Below are positions 25,476 to 34,512 of a stretch of DNA of 64,000 nt, piece by piece (position 1 is the stretch's first letter; each line of letters begins with the position of its first letter). The translations under genes were made by a program, and so were the position numbers. The DNA is taken from the NCBI GenBank assembly GCA_040510375.1, contig JBEVJC010000017.1:244730-308729 (forward strand), in the 5' to 3' direction. The notes under the pieces were generated by a model, which saw nothing but the letters and a program-made list of their open reading frames with translations, was not told the DNA's origin and did not search any database. Source of the stretch: JBEVJC01 sp040510375 (GTDB lineage: Bacteria > Bacteroidota > Bacteroidia > Chitinophagales > Chitinophagaceae).

Positions 25476-26878
25476 GCGGCGATGGATTTCCTGACAGCAA
25501 TTTCATCATCAAGTCCCAGTTTTTTTATTCTTGAATTGAGGGTAGAGACTTTAAGTCCCAGTATTTCAGCAGCTCCGTCCTTCCCTGAGATTTTCCAGTT
25601 GCAACGCTCAAGTACGATAAGGATGTAATCTTTTTCATACTCCTCCATTGTTTTCAGGTTGTTGCCGCTGGGATCCTGTTGTGAAGACAGTTCAGCAATT
25701 CCGGGTAATTGTACAGCGCCGATTACCGGGCTATTGGCCAGTAACACCTGCTGCTCTACAAAATTCCGCAATTCAAGAACATTACCCGGCCAATGATAGT
25801 GAAGCATTCTGCGTTGTGCTTCCTCCCCGAAACTATAAACCGCTTTTCCTTGTTCAGTCGCATATTTTCTTAAAAAGTGTGCGGCCAGGGGTAGTATATC
25901 CTCTATCCTATCACGTAACGGAGGAATTATAAGTGGAAGAACATTGAGCCGGTAATATAGATCGGTCCTGAATTTACCCATGTTCATCTCTTCTTCCAGG
26001 TGATGGTCGCAGGCAGCTATCACCCTTACATCCACCGTAAGAGTGGAACCACCGATGGGAATTATCTCGCCTTGTTGTAGTACGCGCAGCAATCTCACCT
26101 GCATTTTCAGGGGCAATACAGTTATATCATCAAGGAAGATGGTACCTCCATCTGCTTCCTCAAACTTTCCGGTTTTTTTATCAGTTGCGTCTCGAAGAAA
26201 ATCTTTTTCATGTCCGAATAATTCCGACTCAATAAGGGTGTCATCATCATGCATTGCACATCTGACAATCACAAAGGGTTTGTTTCGTCTTTTGGAGAAA
26301 TGGTGTATATCGCGGGCAACCAGCTCTTTCCCTGTCCCGCTTTCCCCGATGATCAACACCGATGAGTCAGATGCTGCAAGATTCCTGATCCTGTTTTTAA
26401 CTACATTAATCGCCTCGCTTCCACCGATTATTCCATCAGGTTCAGTCATCTCACGGTCGCCGGGCAGGGGAAATTCACCCTTCATGTTCATTGCCGACTG
26501 CTCCTGCTGGTAGAGGTACCAGGCTACATCCAGCATCATCAATACATCCAGTTTACGGAATGGTTTGGTCAGGAATCCATAAGGGCGGGTCGCCTTGGCC
26601 GCCTCCATAATCTTAAGATTCGAATTTGCCGAAAGAAAAACAAACGGAAGTTTTTTTTGCCTTAGAATGCCGGCAAGGTCAATACCGGTTAAATTACCCT
26701 GGAGAAAAATATCGATGAGTACCATTTCCGGTTTCTCCTCTTCAATTATTGTAAGGGCAGTAGCTACCGATTTTGCAATGGAACAAACATGGCAACCCGC
26801 GTTTTTCAGTATAATGGCAAGATTGTTTGCTTCTACAAACTGGTCTTCAACGATAAGCATTTTCGCCTTAAGGTCCAT
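25457..26878 (-). CDS. Response regulator with sigma-54-activator architecture but degenerate contact loop
   Basis: A 473-residue protein: receiver domain (residues 5-120; E11, D12, phospho-acceptor D56, S83, K105), AAA+ domain (about 148-375), Fis-type HTH (about 435-465, KISGKDGAAEILGLKVSTLNS). Walker A GESGTGKE is intact at 178-185. The sigma-54-contact loop after FGHEK, normally GAFTGA, reads DFLRDA (226-231), and Walker B is IFLDDI with Asp in place of the catalytic Glu. It may therefore bind DNA and oligomerise without activating sigma-54, or act on another target. No histidine kinase gene is nearby. It converges with the permease gene (19-base overlap). Confidence 0.9.
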   Translation of the reverse strand: MDLKAKMLIVEDQFVEANNLAIILKNAGCHVCSIAKSVATALTIIEEEKPEMVLIDIFLQGNLTGIDLAGILRQKKLPFVFLSANSNLKIMEAAKATRPYGFLTKPFRKLDVLMMLDVAWYLYQQEQSAMNMKGEFPLPGDREMTEPDGIIGGSEAINVVKNRIRNLAASDSSVLIIGESGTGKELVARDIHHFSKRRNKPFVIVRCAMHDDDTLIESELFGHEKDFLRDATDKKTGKFEEADGGTIFLDDITVLPLKMQVRLLRVLQQGEIIPIGGSTLTVDVRVIAACDHHLEEEMNMGKFRTDLYYRLNVLPLIIPPLRDRIEDILPLAAHFLRKYATEQGKAVYSFGEEAQRRMLHYHWPGNVLELRNFVEQQVLLANSPVIGAVQLPGIAELSSQQDPSGNNLKTMEEYEKDYILIVLERCNWKISGKDGAAEILGLKVSTLNSRIKKLGLDDEIAVRKSIAAYSDRK

Positions 26879-26900
26879 AACTTTTCAATATCAGCATAAA

Positions 26901-26912
26901 GGATCATGATCC
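26901..26912. promoter_or_regulatory. 12-bp palindrome upstream of the response regulator
   Basis: GGATCATGATCC is a perfect palindrome 22 bases before the regulator's ATG. It could be an autoregulatory site; chance occurrence cannot be excluded. Confidence 0.3.
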
Positions 26913-26946
26913 GACACAACTAATATATAAATTTGTGGCTTTCCCA

Positions 26947-27049
26947 GTTCAACGACAAAGATTTTCCGGGCCACCGGAGGGATTTTGCGAAATATCGCTA
27001 ATTTTTATTTCGCGGACCCGGGAAAACAGGTCTATACCTGTTCAACGAC
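26947..27049. promoter_or_regulatory. Repeat-rich divergent control region before marC
   Basis: GTTCAACGAC occurs at 26947-26956 and 27040-27049, and a perfect 8-bp inverted repeat (GCGAAATA at 26987-26994, TATTTCGC at 27006-27013) lies between them. This is the 301-base gap between the divergent regulator and marC genes. No consensus promoter is convincing. Confidence 0.35.
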
Positions 27050-27123
27050 CATTTTGTCCAATTGAACGAAACCACCGGGATGTAAAAGGATAAATTTTTA
27101 GTTTGGGTGGCAGTCCGCCCCTT

Positions 27124-27143
27124 CCGCCGGAAATATCCGGCGG
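27124..27143 (+). promoter_or_regulatory. Hairpin in the marC leader
   Basis: CCGCCGGA (27124-27131) pairs perfectly with TCCGGCGG (27136-27143) around an AATA loop, 36 bases before the marC ATG. There is no T-run, so it is not a classical terminator; it may affect translation or mRNA stability. Confidence 0.4.
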
Positions 27144-27179
27144 CGACGGGGTTGTTTACTTTATCAGATAACCACAACT

Positions 27180-27857
27180 ATGCTCTCCCACTTACACACA
27201 TTTATCCATATGCTTTCCATCGGTTTCATCGCTTTATTCCCGGTGGTAAATCCAATCGGCTCCGCATTTATTATTACCCCTTATTTTAATGGATTGACCA
27301 GGAACGAACAAAAAATAGCGGTTAAAAAGATTACCGTCTACGCGTTTTTTATTTGCCTGGTATCCCTGTTTGCAGGACGATGGATCCTGGAGTTTTTTGG
27401 AATCTCTGTCCCCGTAATCCAGCTGGCGGGAGGTATGGTGATTTGTAAATTCGGTTGGCAGTATCTTTTTGCCGACAGAAAGGAAGTAAAAAAACCCGAC
27501 GAAGACCCAGGAAAAAATCTGGTATCCGATGGTTACCGCAACCTGGAAGGCAAATTATTCTACCCCATAACTTTTCCGGTTACCACCGGAGCCGGAACCA
27601 TTGCTGTATTGTTTACACTGAGTGCGCACAGTGAAAATGCAAATGTTACAACCTACCTGGTAAATACAGCAGCGATTTTATTATCTATCATCATTATTTG
27701 CCTGCTGATCTATATCTTTTATATGAAAACAGAACGGATCATCAACCTGTTGGGTTCAAATGGTGAAACAATTGTGACGCGGCTGACCGCATTCCTCATT
27801 TTCTGTGTTGGCCTGCAGATCGCAGTTACGGGGATCAGGAACCTGGTTAAAGGGTAG
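27180..27857 (+). CDS. MarC-family integral membrane protein
   Basis: A 225-residue protein with about six transmembrane helices. The family mark is at the start of the first helix region, FIALFPVVNPIGSAFIITPY, with a later PITFPVTTGAGTIAVLFTLS segment (conserved P.T.GPGxI-like turn). MarC proteins have no firmly established function despite the historical antibiotic-resistance name. The ATG at 27180 is used; another in-frame ATG ten codons later is possible. Its end overlaps the convergent phosphoketolase gene by 11 bases. Confidence 0.9.
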   Translation: MLSHLHTFIHMLSIGFIALFPVVNPIGSAFIITPYFNGLTRNEQKIAVKKITVYAFFICLVSLFAGRWILEFFGISVPVIQLAGGMVICKFGWQYLFADRKEVKKPDEDPGKNLVSDGYRNLEGKLFYPITFPVTTGAGTIAVLFTLSAHSENANVTTYLVNTAAILLSIIIICLLIYIFYMKTERIINLLGSNGETIVTRLTAFLIFCVGLQIAVTGIRNLVKG

Positions 27858-30255
27858 ACCTGTCTTTTTGAAAACCATTCCATTTCCAATTGACAATCTC
27901 AGGCATATCTTCTCCATGTTTATTTATATATGCCCGGTGATCGAGTAACCGGTTTTGTAACCATTGTTTCATATACGCCGCTTTTGAACCAGGCTGAGGC
28001 AAACGATCCAGCACATCATTGACCAGGTGATACCGGTCAAGGTCATTCATCACAACCATATCAAACGGAGTAGTGGTGGTACCTTCGCCTTTGTAACCCC
28101 GTACATGCAGGTTGGCGTGGTTCTTCCTCCGGTAGGTGAGCCGGTGTATCAGCAATGGATATCCATGAAAAGCAAAAATAATTGGTTTGTCTGTAGTGAA
28201 AAGAATATCAAAATCCTTATCATTCAATCCATGCGGGTGTTCACTCTTTGGTTGCAGTGTCATCAGGTCAACCACATTTACCACCCTGATTTTTATTTCG
28301 GGCATGTGTTCCCTCAGTAACTGAACGGCGGCAATAGTTTCAAGTGTTGGTACATCTCCTGCACATGCCATCACCACGTCCGGTTCGCTTCCCTCATCAT
28401 TACTTGCCCATTGCCAGATACCGAGTCCAGCGGTGCAATGCCTGATCGCAGACTCCATATCCAGCCATTGTAATTCGGGTTGTTTACCCGCAACAATTAC
28501 ATTGATATAATCACGGCTTCGCAGGCAATGATCCATGACAGATAATAAAGTGTTTGCATCAGGAGGCAGGTATATGCGAATGATATCTGCTTTTTTATTT
28601 GCAACCAGATCCAGGAAGCCGGGATCCTGGTGACTATTTCCATTATGATCCTGCCTCCATACATGCGAGGTCAATAAATAATTCAGTGATGCGATGGGTT
28701 GTCTCCATGGAATCCCTTTGGATACTTTTAACCATTTTGCATGCTGGTTGAACATGGAATCCACAATATGGATAAATGCTTCGTAACAGGAAAACAAACC
28801 ATGCCTGCCCGTAAGCAGGTAGCCTTCCAGCCAGCCCTGGCAAAGGTGTTCACTGAGTACTTCCATGACCCTGCCATCGGGTGCAATATGATCATCGGTT
28901 GAATAGATCTCCGCAGTAGAAGTTCTTGATGTGAGATCAAACAAAGGGGTTAGACGATTGGAAGCTGTTTCGTCGGGACCAAAAATCCGGAAATTCCTTC
29001 TGTCCCAGTTCAGCTTCATTGTATCCCGTAAAAAAGCCCCGCTTATTTTTGTTGCTTCCGCAATTGACTGCCCGGGCGCAGAAACTTTAACGGCGTTATT
29101 CCGGAAGTCTGGCATCTTCAGGTCATGAAGCAGGTGTCCGCCATTGGCATTTGGATTGGCTCCCATTCTGCTGATTCCGGAGGGTGCCAGCTCAGCAAGT
29201 TCCGCCCTGAATTTCCCTTCTTCATCAAAAAGTTCTTCAGGCCGGTAACTCTTCATCCATTGTTCCAGGATAGTAATATGCGAAGGTATGGTTGCCAGTT
29301 CAGAAAGTGGTACCTGGTGCGAACGCCAGGTGTTCTCCACCGGTACACCATCCACTGTGGCGGGACCGGTCCATCCCTTTGGTGTACTGAAAATAATTAC
29401 CGGCCATATCGGACGTTTGGTAAAACCGTTGGTCCTGGCATCCTGCTGGATCTGTTTTATTTCTTCTACCACGGTATCAAGTGTGGCTGCCAGTAATTCA
29501 TGTACCTCTCCAGGATCGCTGCCTTCAACAAAATAGGGTTTATAACCATAGCCGGATAATAAGTCACGGAGTTCTGCCGGTGGGATCCTTGCCAGGACTG
29601 TTGGATTGGCGATCTTGTAACCATTGAGGTGCAGGATCGGTATTACCGCGCCATCATATACCGGATTTAAAAATTTATTCGAGTGCCAGCTTGCTGCCAG
29701 TGCACCCGTTTCCGCTTCGCCATCACCCACTATACATGCCACTATCAGGTCAGGGTTATCGAACACGGCACCATATGCGTGTACAAGTGAATAACCCAGT
29801 TCACCACCTTCGTGGATCGAACCCGGAGTTTCAGGAGCCACATGACTGGGTATCCCGCCAGGAAAAGAAAATTGTTTGAATAACTTCTGCAGGCCTTCCT
29901 CATCCTGTGTGATCCCGGGATAAAATTCAGTATAGGTCCCTTCCAGGTATGTGTTTGCAACGAGTCCTGGTCCACCATGCCCCGGACCCGTAACATAAAT
30001 CATATTCAGGTCGTACTTTTTGATAACGCGGTTAAGGTGGACATAAAGAAAGTTCAAACCCGGTGTAGTACCCCAGTGGCCAAGTAATCTTGGTTTGATA
30101 TGATCGATGGTCAGGGGTTTTTTGAGAAGGGGATTATCATACAGATAAATTTGTCCGACTGATAAATAATTAGCAGCCCGCCACCAGGCATCCATTTTTT
30201 TCAACAGGACAGGCGACAGGGTATAATCTTCATTGCTGTTTCTGAAGGTCTGCAT
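27847..30255 (-). CDS. xfp: Phosphoketolase
   Basis: An 802-residue thiamine-diphosphate enzyme that splits xylulose-5-phosphate (and often fructose-6-phosphate) with phosphate to give acetyl-phosphate plus glyceraldehyde-3-phosphate or erythrose-4-phosphate. Family signatures: IKPRLLGHWGTTPGLNFLYV near residue 55, the cofactor motif VGDGEAETGALAASW, GYKIANPTVLARI, and the C-terminal FAFHGYPLLIHRLTYRR. Length fits the family (about 790-830). It lies 2 bases after the acetate kinase stop on the same strand, which uses its product. Whether it accepts one or both sugars is not clear from sequence. Confidence 0.96.
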   Translation of the reverse strand: MQTFRNSNEDYTLSPVLLKKMDAWWRAANYLSVGQIYLYDNPLLKKPLTIDHIKPRLLGHWGTTPGLNFLYVHLNRVIKKYDLNMIYVTGPGHGGPGLVANTYLEGTYTEFYPGITQDEEGLQKLFKQFSFPGGIPSHVAPETPGSIHEGGELGYSLVHAYGAVFDNPDLIVACIVGDGEAETGALAASWHSNKFLNPVYDGAVIPILHLNGYKIANPTVLARIPPAELRDLLSGYGYKPYFVEGSDPGEVHELLAATLDTVVEEIKQIQQDARTNGFTKRPIWPVIIFSTPKGWTGPATVDGVPVENTWRSHQVPLSELATIPSHITILEQWMKSYRPEELFDEEGKFRAELAELAPSGISRMGANPNANGGHLLHDLKMPDFRNNAVKVSAPGQSIAEATKISGAFLRDTMKLNWDRRNFRIFGPDETASNRLTPLFDLTSRTSTAEIYSTDDHIAPDGRVMEVLSEHLCQGWLEGYLLTGRHGLFSCYEAFIHIVDSMFNQHAKWLKVSKGIPWRQPIASLNYLLTSHVWRQDHNGNSHQDPGFLDLVANKKADIIRIYLPPDANTLLSVMDHCLRSRDYINVIVAGKQPELQWLDMESAIRHCTAGLGIWQWASNDEGSEPDVVMACAGDVPTLETIAAVQLLREHMPEIKIRVVNVVDLMTLQPKSEHPHGLNDKDFDILFTTDKPIIFAFHGYPLLIHRLTYRRKNHANLHVRGYKGEGTTTTPFDMVVMNDLDRYHLVNDVLDRLPQPGSKAAYMKQWLQNRLLDHRAYINKHGEDMPEIVNWKWNGFQKDRSTL

Positions 30256-30257
30256 AA

Positions 30258-31565
30258 TTAAATTTTGTGATGGTGTTTTAATAACTCATTAACCAGTGTT
30301 GCAATCATCACCTGTTCATTTGTAGCAATAACGCGGACGGTTACCTTACCGTTGTCACTGGAAATGACCGGTTCACTCTTTACATTTTTTATTTCATCAA
30401 TCTCAATGCCTAAAAACCCGAGTCCTCCGCAGATAGCACTGCGCACTTCCGGGGAATGTTCACCGATCCCCCCGCTAAACACAAGTGTATCCAGTCCACC
30501 GAGAACAGCGGCATAAGCACCAATATTTTTCTTCGCCTGGTAACAAAACAACCCGAATGCATCCGCAGCGCGGGAATCGTGATCCTTCAACCTGATCAGT
30601 TCACGCATATCGGAGGTGGTGCCCGAAAGTCCCAGCAGGCCCGACTTATGATTTACAAGCTGGCTATATTCCGTTGCACTCATTTTCTCCATCTCTATCA
30701 GATACCATCCAATACCTGGGTCAAGATCACCGGTGCGCGTGCCCATCACCAGTCCCGAGGCTGGTGTAAATCCCATGCTGGTATCCATACTTTTCCCCTC
30801 CCGCACAGCAGCCATACTTGCACCGTTTCCCAGGTGAGCAAGTATTATCCTGTCCTCTGCAGCACTGTTCAGTTCGCGCATGAGGTATGCAAAGGACAGA
30901 CCATGAAATCCATAACGACGAATCCCCTTGTCGAAATATTTTCCGGGGATCGGCAGCAGTTTTGCCAGCCTCGGCATTGTATTATGAAACGCAGTATCAA
31001 AACAGGCCACCTGCATCAGGTGCGGGTGACGGCGGGTAAATAACTCTATTAATTTTATTTCAAGTGGCAGATGCTCCGGATCATAAACAACTATATCATT
31101 CAGGTCCTTCATCAATGAAGGGGTGATTATTTCCGCTTCCTGATGCCCCATCCCGTGGACTACCCGATGGCCAATGGCAATTATATTGTTAAATCCCTCC
31201 TGCTTCTCCAGCCAGTCAATCAGGAACCCTGCAGCATGATCAAAATCAGATACCTTCCCTGAAAGATCTTCCGTCTTTTCCTGTGGTTGAGTCAGACGTA
31301 AAACAGCTTTTGCCGATCCGATATCTTCGATACTTCCAGTGATCCCCTCCAAACTTCCAGCCATATCTTCCAGACTTTCGTCAGTTACTCCCCGATTTAC
31401 ATCAGGATCACCCGCGGCTCCACCAATCTTTCCTTTGTCTCCGGCAATAACTTCCGTACCCCTCTCCGGCCGGGATTCACTTATGCCGGCCATTTTATAA
31501 ATGGCAAACTTGATACTGGAAGAACCGCCGTTGATAACGAGCAGGCTTTTAGATCCTGAATGCAT
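30258..31565 (-). CDS. ackA: Acetate kinase with an N-terminal insertion
   Basis: A 435-residue enzyme that turns acetyl-phosphate and ADP into acetate and ATP. Signatures: NGGSSSIKF at 12-20, HRVVHG, FDTAFH, IRRYGFHG, HLGNGAS, TRTGDLDP and GGIGEHSPEVR. It is about 35-40 residues longer than usual because residues 27-77 hold an extra Gly/Glu/Asp-rich stretch (ending GSLEGITGSIEDIG), where relatives go almost directly from AIY to a GKIERIG-like segment. The insert lies outside the listed catalytic motifs, so activity is expected. It is first in an operon with phosphoketolase, 2 bases apart. Confidence 0.95.
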   Translation of the reverse strand: MHSGSKSLLVINGGSSSIKFAIYKMAGISESRPERGTEVIAGDKGKIGGAAGDPDVNRGVTDESLEDMAGSLEGITGSIEDIGSAKAVLRLTQPQEKTEDLSGKVSDFDHAAGFLIDWLEKQEGFNNIIAIGHRVVHGMGHQEAEIITPSLMKDLNDIVVYDPEHLPLEIKLIELFTRRHPHLMQVACFDTAFHNTMPRLAKLLPIPGKYFDKGIRRYGFHGLSFAYLMRELNSAAEDRIILAHLGNGASMAAVREGKSMDTSMGFTPASGLVMGTRTGDLDPGIGWYLIEMEKMSATEYSQLVNHKSGLLGLSGTTSDMRELIRLKDHDSRAADAFGLFCYQAKKNIGAYAAVLGGLDTLVFSGGIGEHSPEVRSAICGGLGFLGIEIDEIKNVKSEPVISSDNGKVTVRVIATNEQVMIATLVNELLKHHHKI

Positions 31566-31996
31566 AATTGAACATCCCGTTTATTAATAATAAATAGTCC
31601 TATCGGAAATTAAAAAAAAAATACCGTTGTTTGAAAGCTATTTTATTATCCGGGAAGGATATGTAAATGTGTGAATAATAGAACTCTTCAGTGGAATTCT
31701 GTAACCAAAAGTCCGATGTATTGGCGCACCTTTACCAGTGGTATCCCGTTCCTGACATTCCCCATAAATCAGGCTTGTATGCCACTGGCCGTTTTTAATC
31801 CCTACCCCTGTAAAATCTGTAATGCAAACATTACATACCCCAACCACCCGATTAAATTCCTGAGTGGAAGCCGCCAACCCTGTGGCGGGAGATGGGGAAA
31901 ACTCACGGATAGTAATCCCGACAATAAGGATCTGATCTGGTGCTGATAAACATTCAGAGGAATTTCAATTGTAATTAAAAGTGGATATGACGACTA
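31566..31996. other. Intergenic region between ackA and the AraC-type regulator
   Basis: This 431-base region contains open frames on both strands (31638-31877 minus, 31671-31946 plus) with no conserved look, so I do not call genes. On the minus strand TAGCTTTC near 31645 is one base from TAnnTTTG and could serve the ackA-xfp operon with a leader of about 70 bases. No RNA gene or terminator was recognised. Confidence 0.5.
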
Positions 31997-32620
31997 GTGC
32001 AGAATACTATGTACCTTTCCATCAGGGCGGATCCGCAAACCGTTCCAATTTTATACATATTGAAGCTCTACATCAAATACATGGTCAGCATCCGTTGTAA
32101 AATGGTAGTAAAAGAAGCCTTTCAAAGGCTGGGCCTTCATTATGTAACAGTAAACCTTGGTGAAATAGAAGTTCTGGAAGATATCACGCAGGTGCAAAGG
32201 GAAAAACTTAAACTGACCCTCCTCACTTACGGACTTGAGCTGCTTGATGATAAAAAAGCAATCCTGATTGAACGGATAAAAAATGTGATTGTGCAGATGG
32301 TGCACTACGAAGACGACCTGCCTAAAACCAACTTTTCCACTTACCTGAGCCAGCAATTAAAATACGATTATACCTACCTGGCAAATATATTTTCAGAAAC
32401 GCAGGGAACAACTATTGAACAGTTCATCATTCTCCATAAAATAGAAAAGGTAAAAGAACTTATTATTTATGGCGAACTCAATCTCACCGAAATCGCCTGG
32501 AAACTTCATTACAGCGGAGTCGCCCATCTTTCAACCCAGTTCAAAAAAGTGACTGGCCTTACCCCCACTTATTTTAAATCATTAAAAAAGAAAAAACTCT
32601 CCCTGCTCGAAGATCTCTGA
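31997..32620 (+). CDS. AraC-type regulator with an N-terminal HMA-like domain
   Basis: A protein of up to 207 residues. The C-terminal ~100 residues are an AraC/XylS helix-turn-helix pair (LSQQLKYDYTYLANIFSE, then LNLTEIAWKLHYSGVAHLS and STQFKKVTGLTPTYFK). The N-terminal part (YIKYMVSIRCKMVVKEAFQR in pieces, LGEIEVLEDI) follows a small ferredoxin-like fold common to Bacteroidota regulators of this type, where a CxxC pair is usual; here the first position is Ser (SIRC), so metal binding is doubtful. The start is uncertain: ATG at 31997, ATG at 32012, or a TTG at about 32060. It lies upstream of an alcohol dehydrogenase with direct repeats between them. Confidence 0.8.
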   Translation: MQNTMYLSIRADPQTVPILYILKLYIKYMVSIRCKMVVKEAFQRLGLHYVTVNLGEIEVLEDITQVQREKLKLTLLTYGLELLDDKKAILIERIKNVIVQMVHYEDDLPKTNFSTYLSQQLKYDYTYLANIFSETQGTTIEQFIILHKIEKVKELIIYGELNLTEIAWKLHYSGVAHLSTQFKKVTGLTPTYFKSLKKKKLSLLEDL

Positions 32621-32677
32621 TCCGGTTGACCTGAAATTTCCTGTATCCCTTTTGCATATTATCCTTAACTATACAGA

Positions 32678-32751
32678 CCTGTATTTTCATTTATCTCTGC
32701 AGTACATTATTCTTATCCACTCCTGCCGGCCTGTATTTTTACCTATCCCTG
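32678..32751 (+). promoter_or_regulatory. Paired 22-bp direct repeats before the alcohol dehydrogenase gene
   Basis: Copies at 32678-32699 and 32730-32751 both begin CCTGTATTTT and end CTG, matching at 18 of 22 positions, start-to-start 52 bp, about five helical turns. A weaker third copy begins at 32640 (CCTGTAT). AraC-type proteins typically bind such direct repeats, and one is encoded directly upstream. Confidence 0.5.
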
Positions 32752-32787
32752 TTGAACCAATTTCCATAATTCGTTAAATGTATTACC

Positions 32788-33912
32788 ATGAAAAATGAAC
32801 TAGCAGAAATTAAGACCGATCCAGTGGCCGTTGCACAACCGGGCAAAAATCCAGCAGCCGTAAATAAAGGAAAAACCATGAAAGCCCTTGTTTACGGGGG
32901 TCCTGGCATAATTGAATTAAAGGACGTGCAGTTACCTGAAATAAGTAAATCCACCGATGCAATCATAAAAATTATCAAAACAACGATCTGTGGTACCGAT
33001 CTGGGAATAACCCATGGAAAAACACCCACAGTTTTACCAGGCACCACACTTGGACACGAAGGTGTTGGCATAGTTGAAGAAGTGGGAGAATCTGTGGTCA
33101 AATTTAAAAAAGGTGATCATGTTATCATCTCCTGTATCACTGCCGACGGCACCTGCGAATACTGTAAAAAACAATTATACTCCCATTGTGAAGACGGCGG
33201 ATGGATCCTGGGACACCTGATTAATGGCACACAGGCTGAGTTTGTCCGCATTCCCCATGCGGATAGCAGCCTGTATATTGTTCCCAAGGGATCAAATGAG
33301 GAAGCACTGGTAATGCTGAGTGATATCCTGCCAACGGGATATGAAATAGGTGTATTGAACGGATGTGTTAAACCAGGTGACACCATTGCCATAGTTGGCG
33401 CTGGCCCCATCGGTATGGCGGCGTTACTTACCGCCCAGTTTTTTGCACCTGCCCGAATCATAATGATCGACATTGACCCAAACAGGCTGGCTACTTCACT
33501 GGAATTTGGCGCAACCCAGGTTATCAATTCAGGATTGGAAGACGCTGTTAAAATTATTATGGAACAAACCAAAGATGGCGTTGATGTGGCCATTGAAGCT
33601 GTGGGGATTCCGGAAACTTTTGATATCTGCCAGAATATTGTGCGGCCTGGCGGTCACCTCGCAAATGTAGGTGTGCATGGAAAAAAAGTGGACCTGCAAA
33701 TCCAGAAATTATGGATCAGCAATATCACGATCACCACGGGGTTGGTTAATACCAACAGCACACCCATGTTATTAAAGACAGTAGGGTCGGGAAAGTTAGC
33801 GCCCGAAAAATTAATAACACATCATTTTAAACTCGCCGATATTTTAAATGCCTACAAGGTTTTCGGAAACGCTACGAAAGAAAAAGCAATGAAAGTAATT
33901 ATCGAACCCTGA
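32788..33912 (+). CDS. Zinc-dependent alcohol dehydrogenase
   Basis: A 374-residue medium-chain dehydrogenase that interconverts an alcohol and an aldehyde or ketone with NAD(P). Catalytic zinc ligands are in ICGTD (Cys68) and TLGHEGVG (His90, Glu91). The nucleotide site shows VGAGPIGMAA. The structural-zinc loop, usually four Cys, has Asp120 at the first position (ADGTCEYCKKQLYSHC), with Cys123, Cys126 and Cys134 kept. The first 30 residues are a low-complexity extension; the ATG at 32878 (MKALVYGG) is an alternative start. It closely resembles the GGWILG/GTQAEFVRIPHAD subgroup. Location near phosphoketolase and acetate kinase suggests fermentative or alcohol metabolism. Confidence 0.93.
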   Translation: MKNELAEIKTDPVAVAQPGKNPAAVNKGKTMKALVYGGPGIIELKDVQLPEISKSTDAIIKIIKTTICGTDLGITHGKTPTVLPGTTLGHEGVGIVEEVGESVVKFKKGDHVIISCITADGTCEYCKKQLYSHCEDGGWILGHLINGTQAEFVRIPHADSSLYIVPKGSNEEALVMLSDILPTGYEIGVLNGCVKPGDTIAIVGAGPIGMAALLTAQFFAPARIIMIDIDPNRLATSLEFGATQVINSGLEDAVKIIMEQTKDGVDVAIEAVGIPETFDICQNIVRPGGHLANVGVHGKKVDLQIQKLWISNITITTGLVNTNSTPMLLKTVGSGKLAPEKLITHHFKLADILNAYKVFGNATKEKAMKVIIEP

Positions 33913-33960
33913 GTGCTGATTAATCCGGTACTGCCGGTATTTACATATCACTGTCTGTAT

Positions 33961-34491
33961 TTATAGTGTTGGCTTGAAATTAAATTGCGTAACCTTCAGC
34001 ACACGTTCTTTATAAGGAAGATTAAAATCAAGTTCCTGCTGACCGACCAGGTTATCCAACATTCTTTTTTCCAGTTCGTCGTAGTTTGCAATGATACGTG
34101 CAGGTACGCCGGCAACTACGGATCTTGCCTTGAGCGACTTTGTTACAACTGAGCCGGCGCCAACTATTACATTGTCCTCTATTTTGACTCCCGGCATTAT
34201 TACGCAATTGACACCGATAAAAACGTTATTGCCAATTTCAATGGGCTGATAGGAATATCTTCTTCCCTTACCATCAGTCATCAATGTAGTTGAGCCGTCA
34301 TGTGTGATAAGCTTCACGCCTGGCCCAATGTGAACGTTATCACCGATGGTTATCAGGAATGGTTCCGACCCGATAAACGTAGTAAACATCCGACAGCCCT
34401 TACCGATTTTTGCCCCTTTAAGCCGTGCATATTTGATATTTCCAAACGCAGCACGGTAGACCCGCTCAAAGATTTTTTTATAGATTCTCAT
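33961..34491 (-). CDS. Hexapeptide-repeat acyltransferase
   Basis: A 176-residue acyltransferase of the left-handed beta-helix type (WcaF/Maa/VatB-like), probably adding an acetyl group to a sugar. Hexapeptide repeats run through IGKGCRMF, ITIGDNVHIGPGVKLI, IGNNVFIGVNCVIMPGVKI and IEDNVIVGAGSVVTKSL, ending with GVPARII. An upstream ATG at 34545 is in frame, but a good promoter at 34513-34546 lies inside that extension, so the ATG at 34491 is chosen. It sits at the left edge of the exopolysaccharide cluster but points away from it. Confidence 0.88.
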   Translation of the reverse strand: MRIYKKIFERVYRAAFGNIKYARLKGAKIGKGCRMFTTFIGSEPFLITIGDNVHIGPGVKLITHDGSTTLMTDGKGRRYSYQPIEIGNNVFIGVNCVIMPGVKIEDNVIVGAGSVVTKSLKARSVVAGVPARIIANYDELEKRMLDNLVGQQELDFNLPYKERVLKVTQFNFKPTL

Positions 34492-34512
34492 AATTTTAAT
34501 TTTTGGTGTATA

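Noticed and set aside
31638..31946. Two opposite-strand open frames of 79 and 91 codons
   Set aside because: No signal peptide, domain, or neighbour-like composition; they mirror each other on both strands, which is typical of chance frames in a gap.
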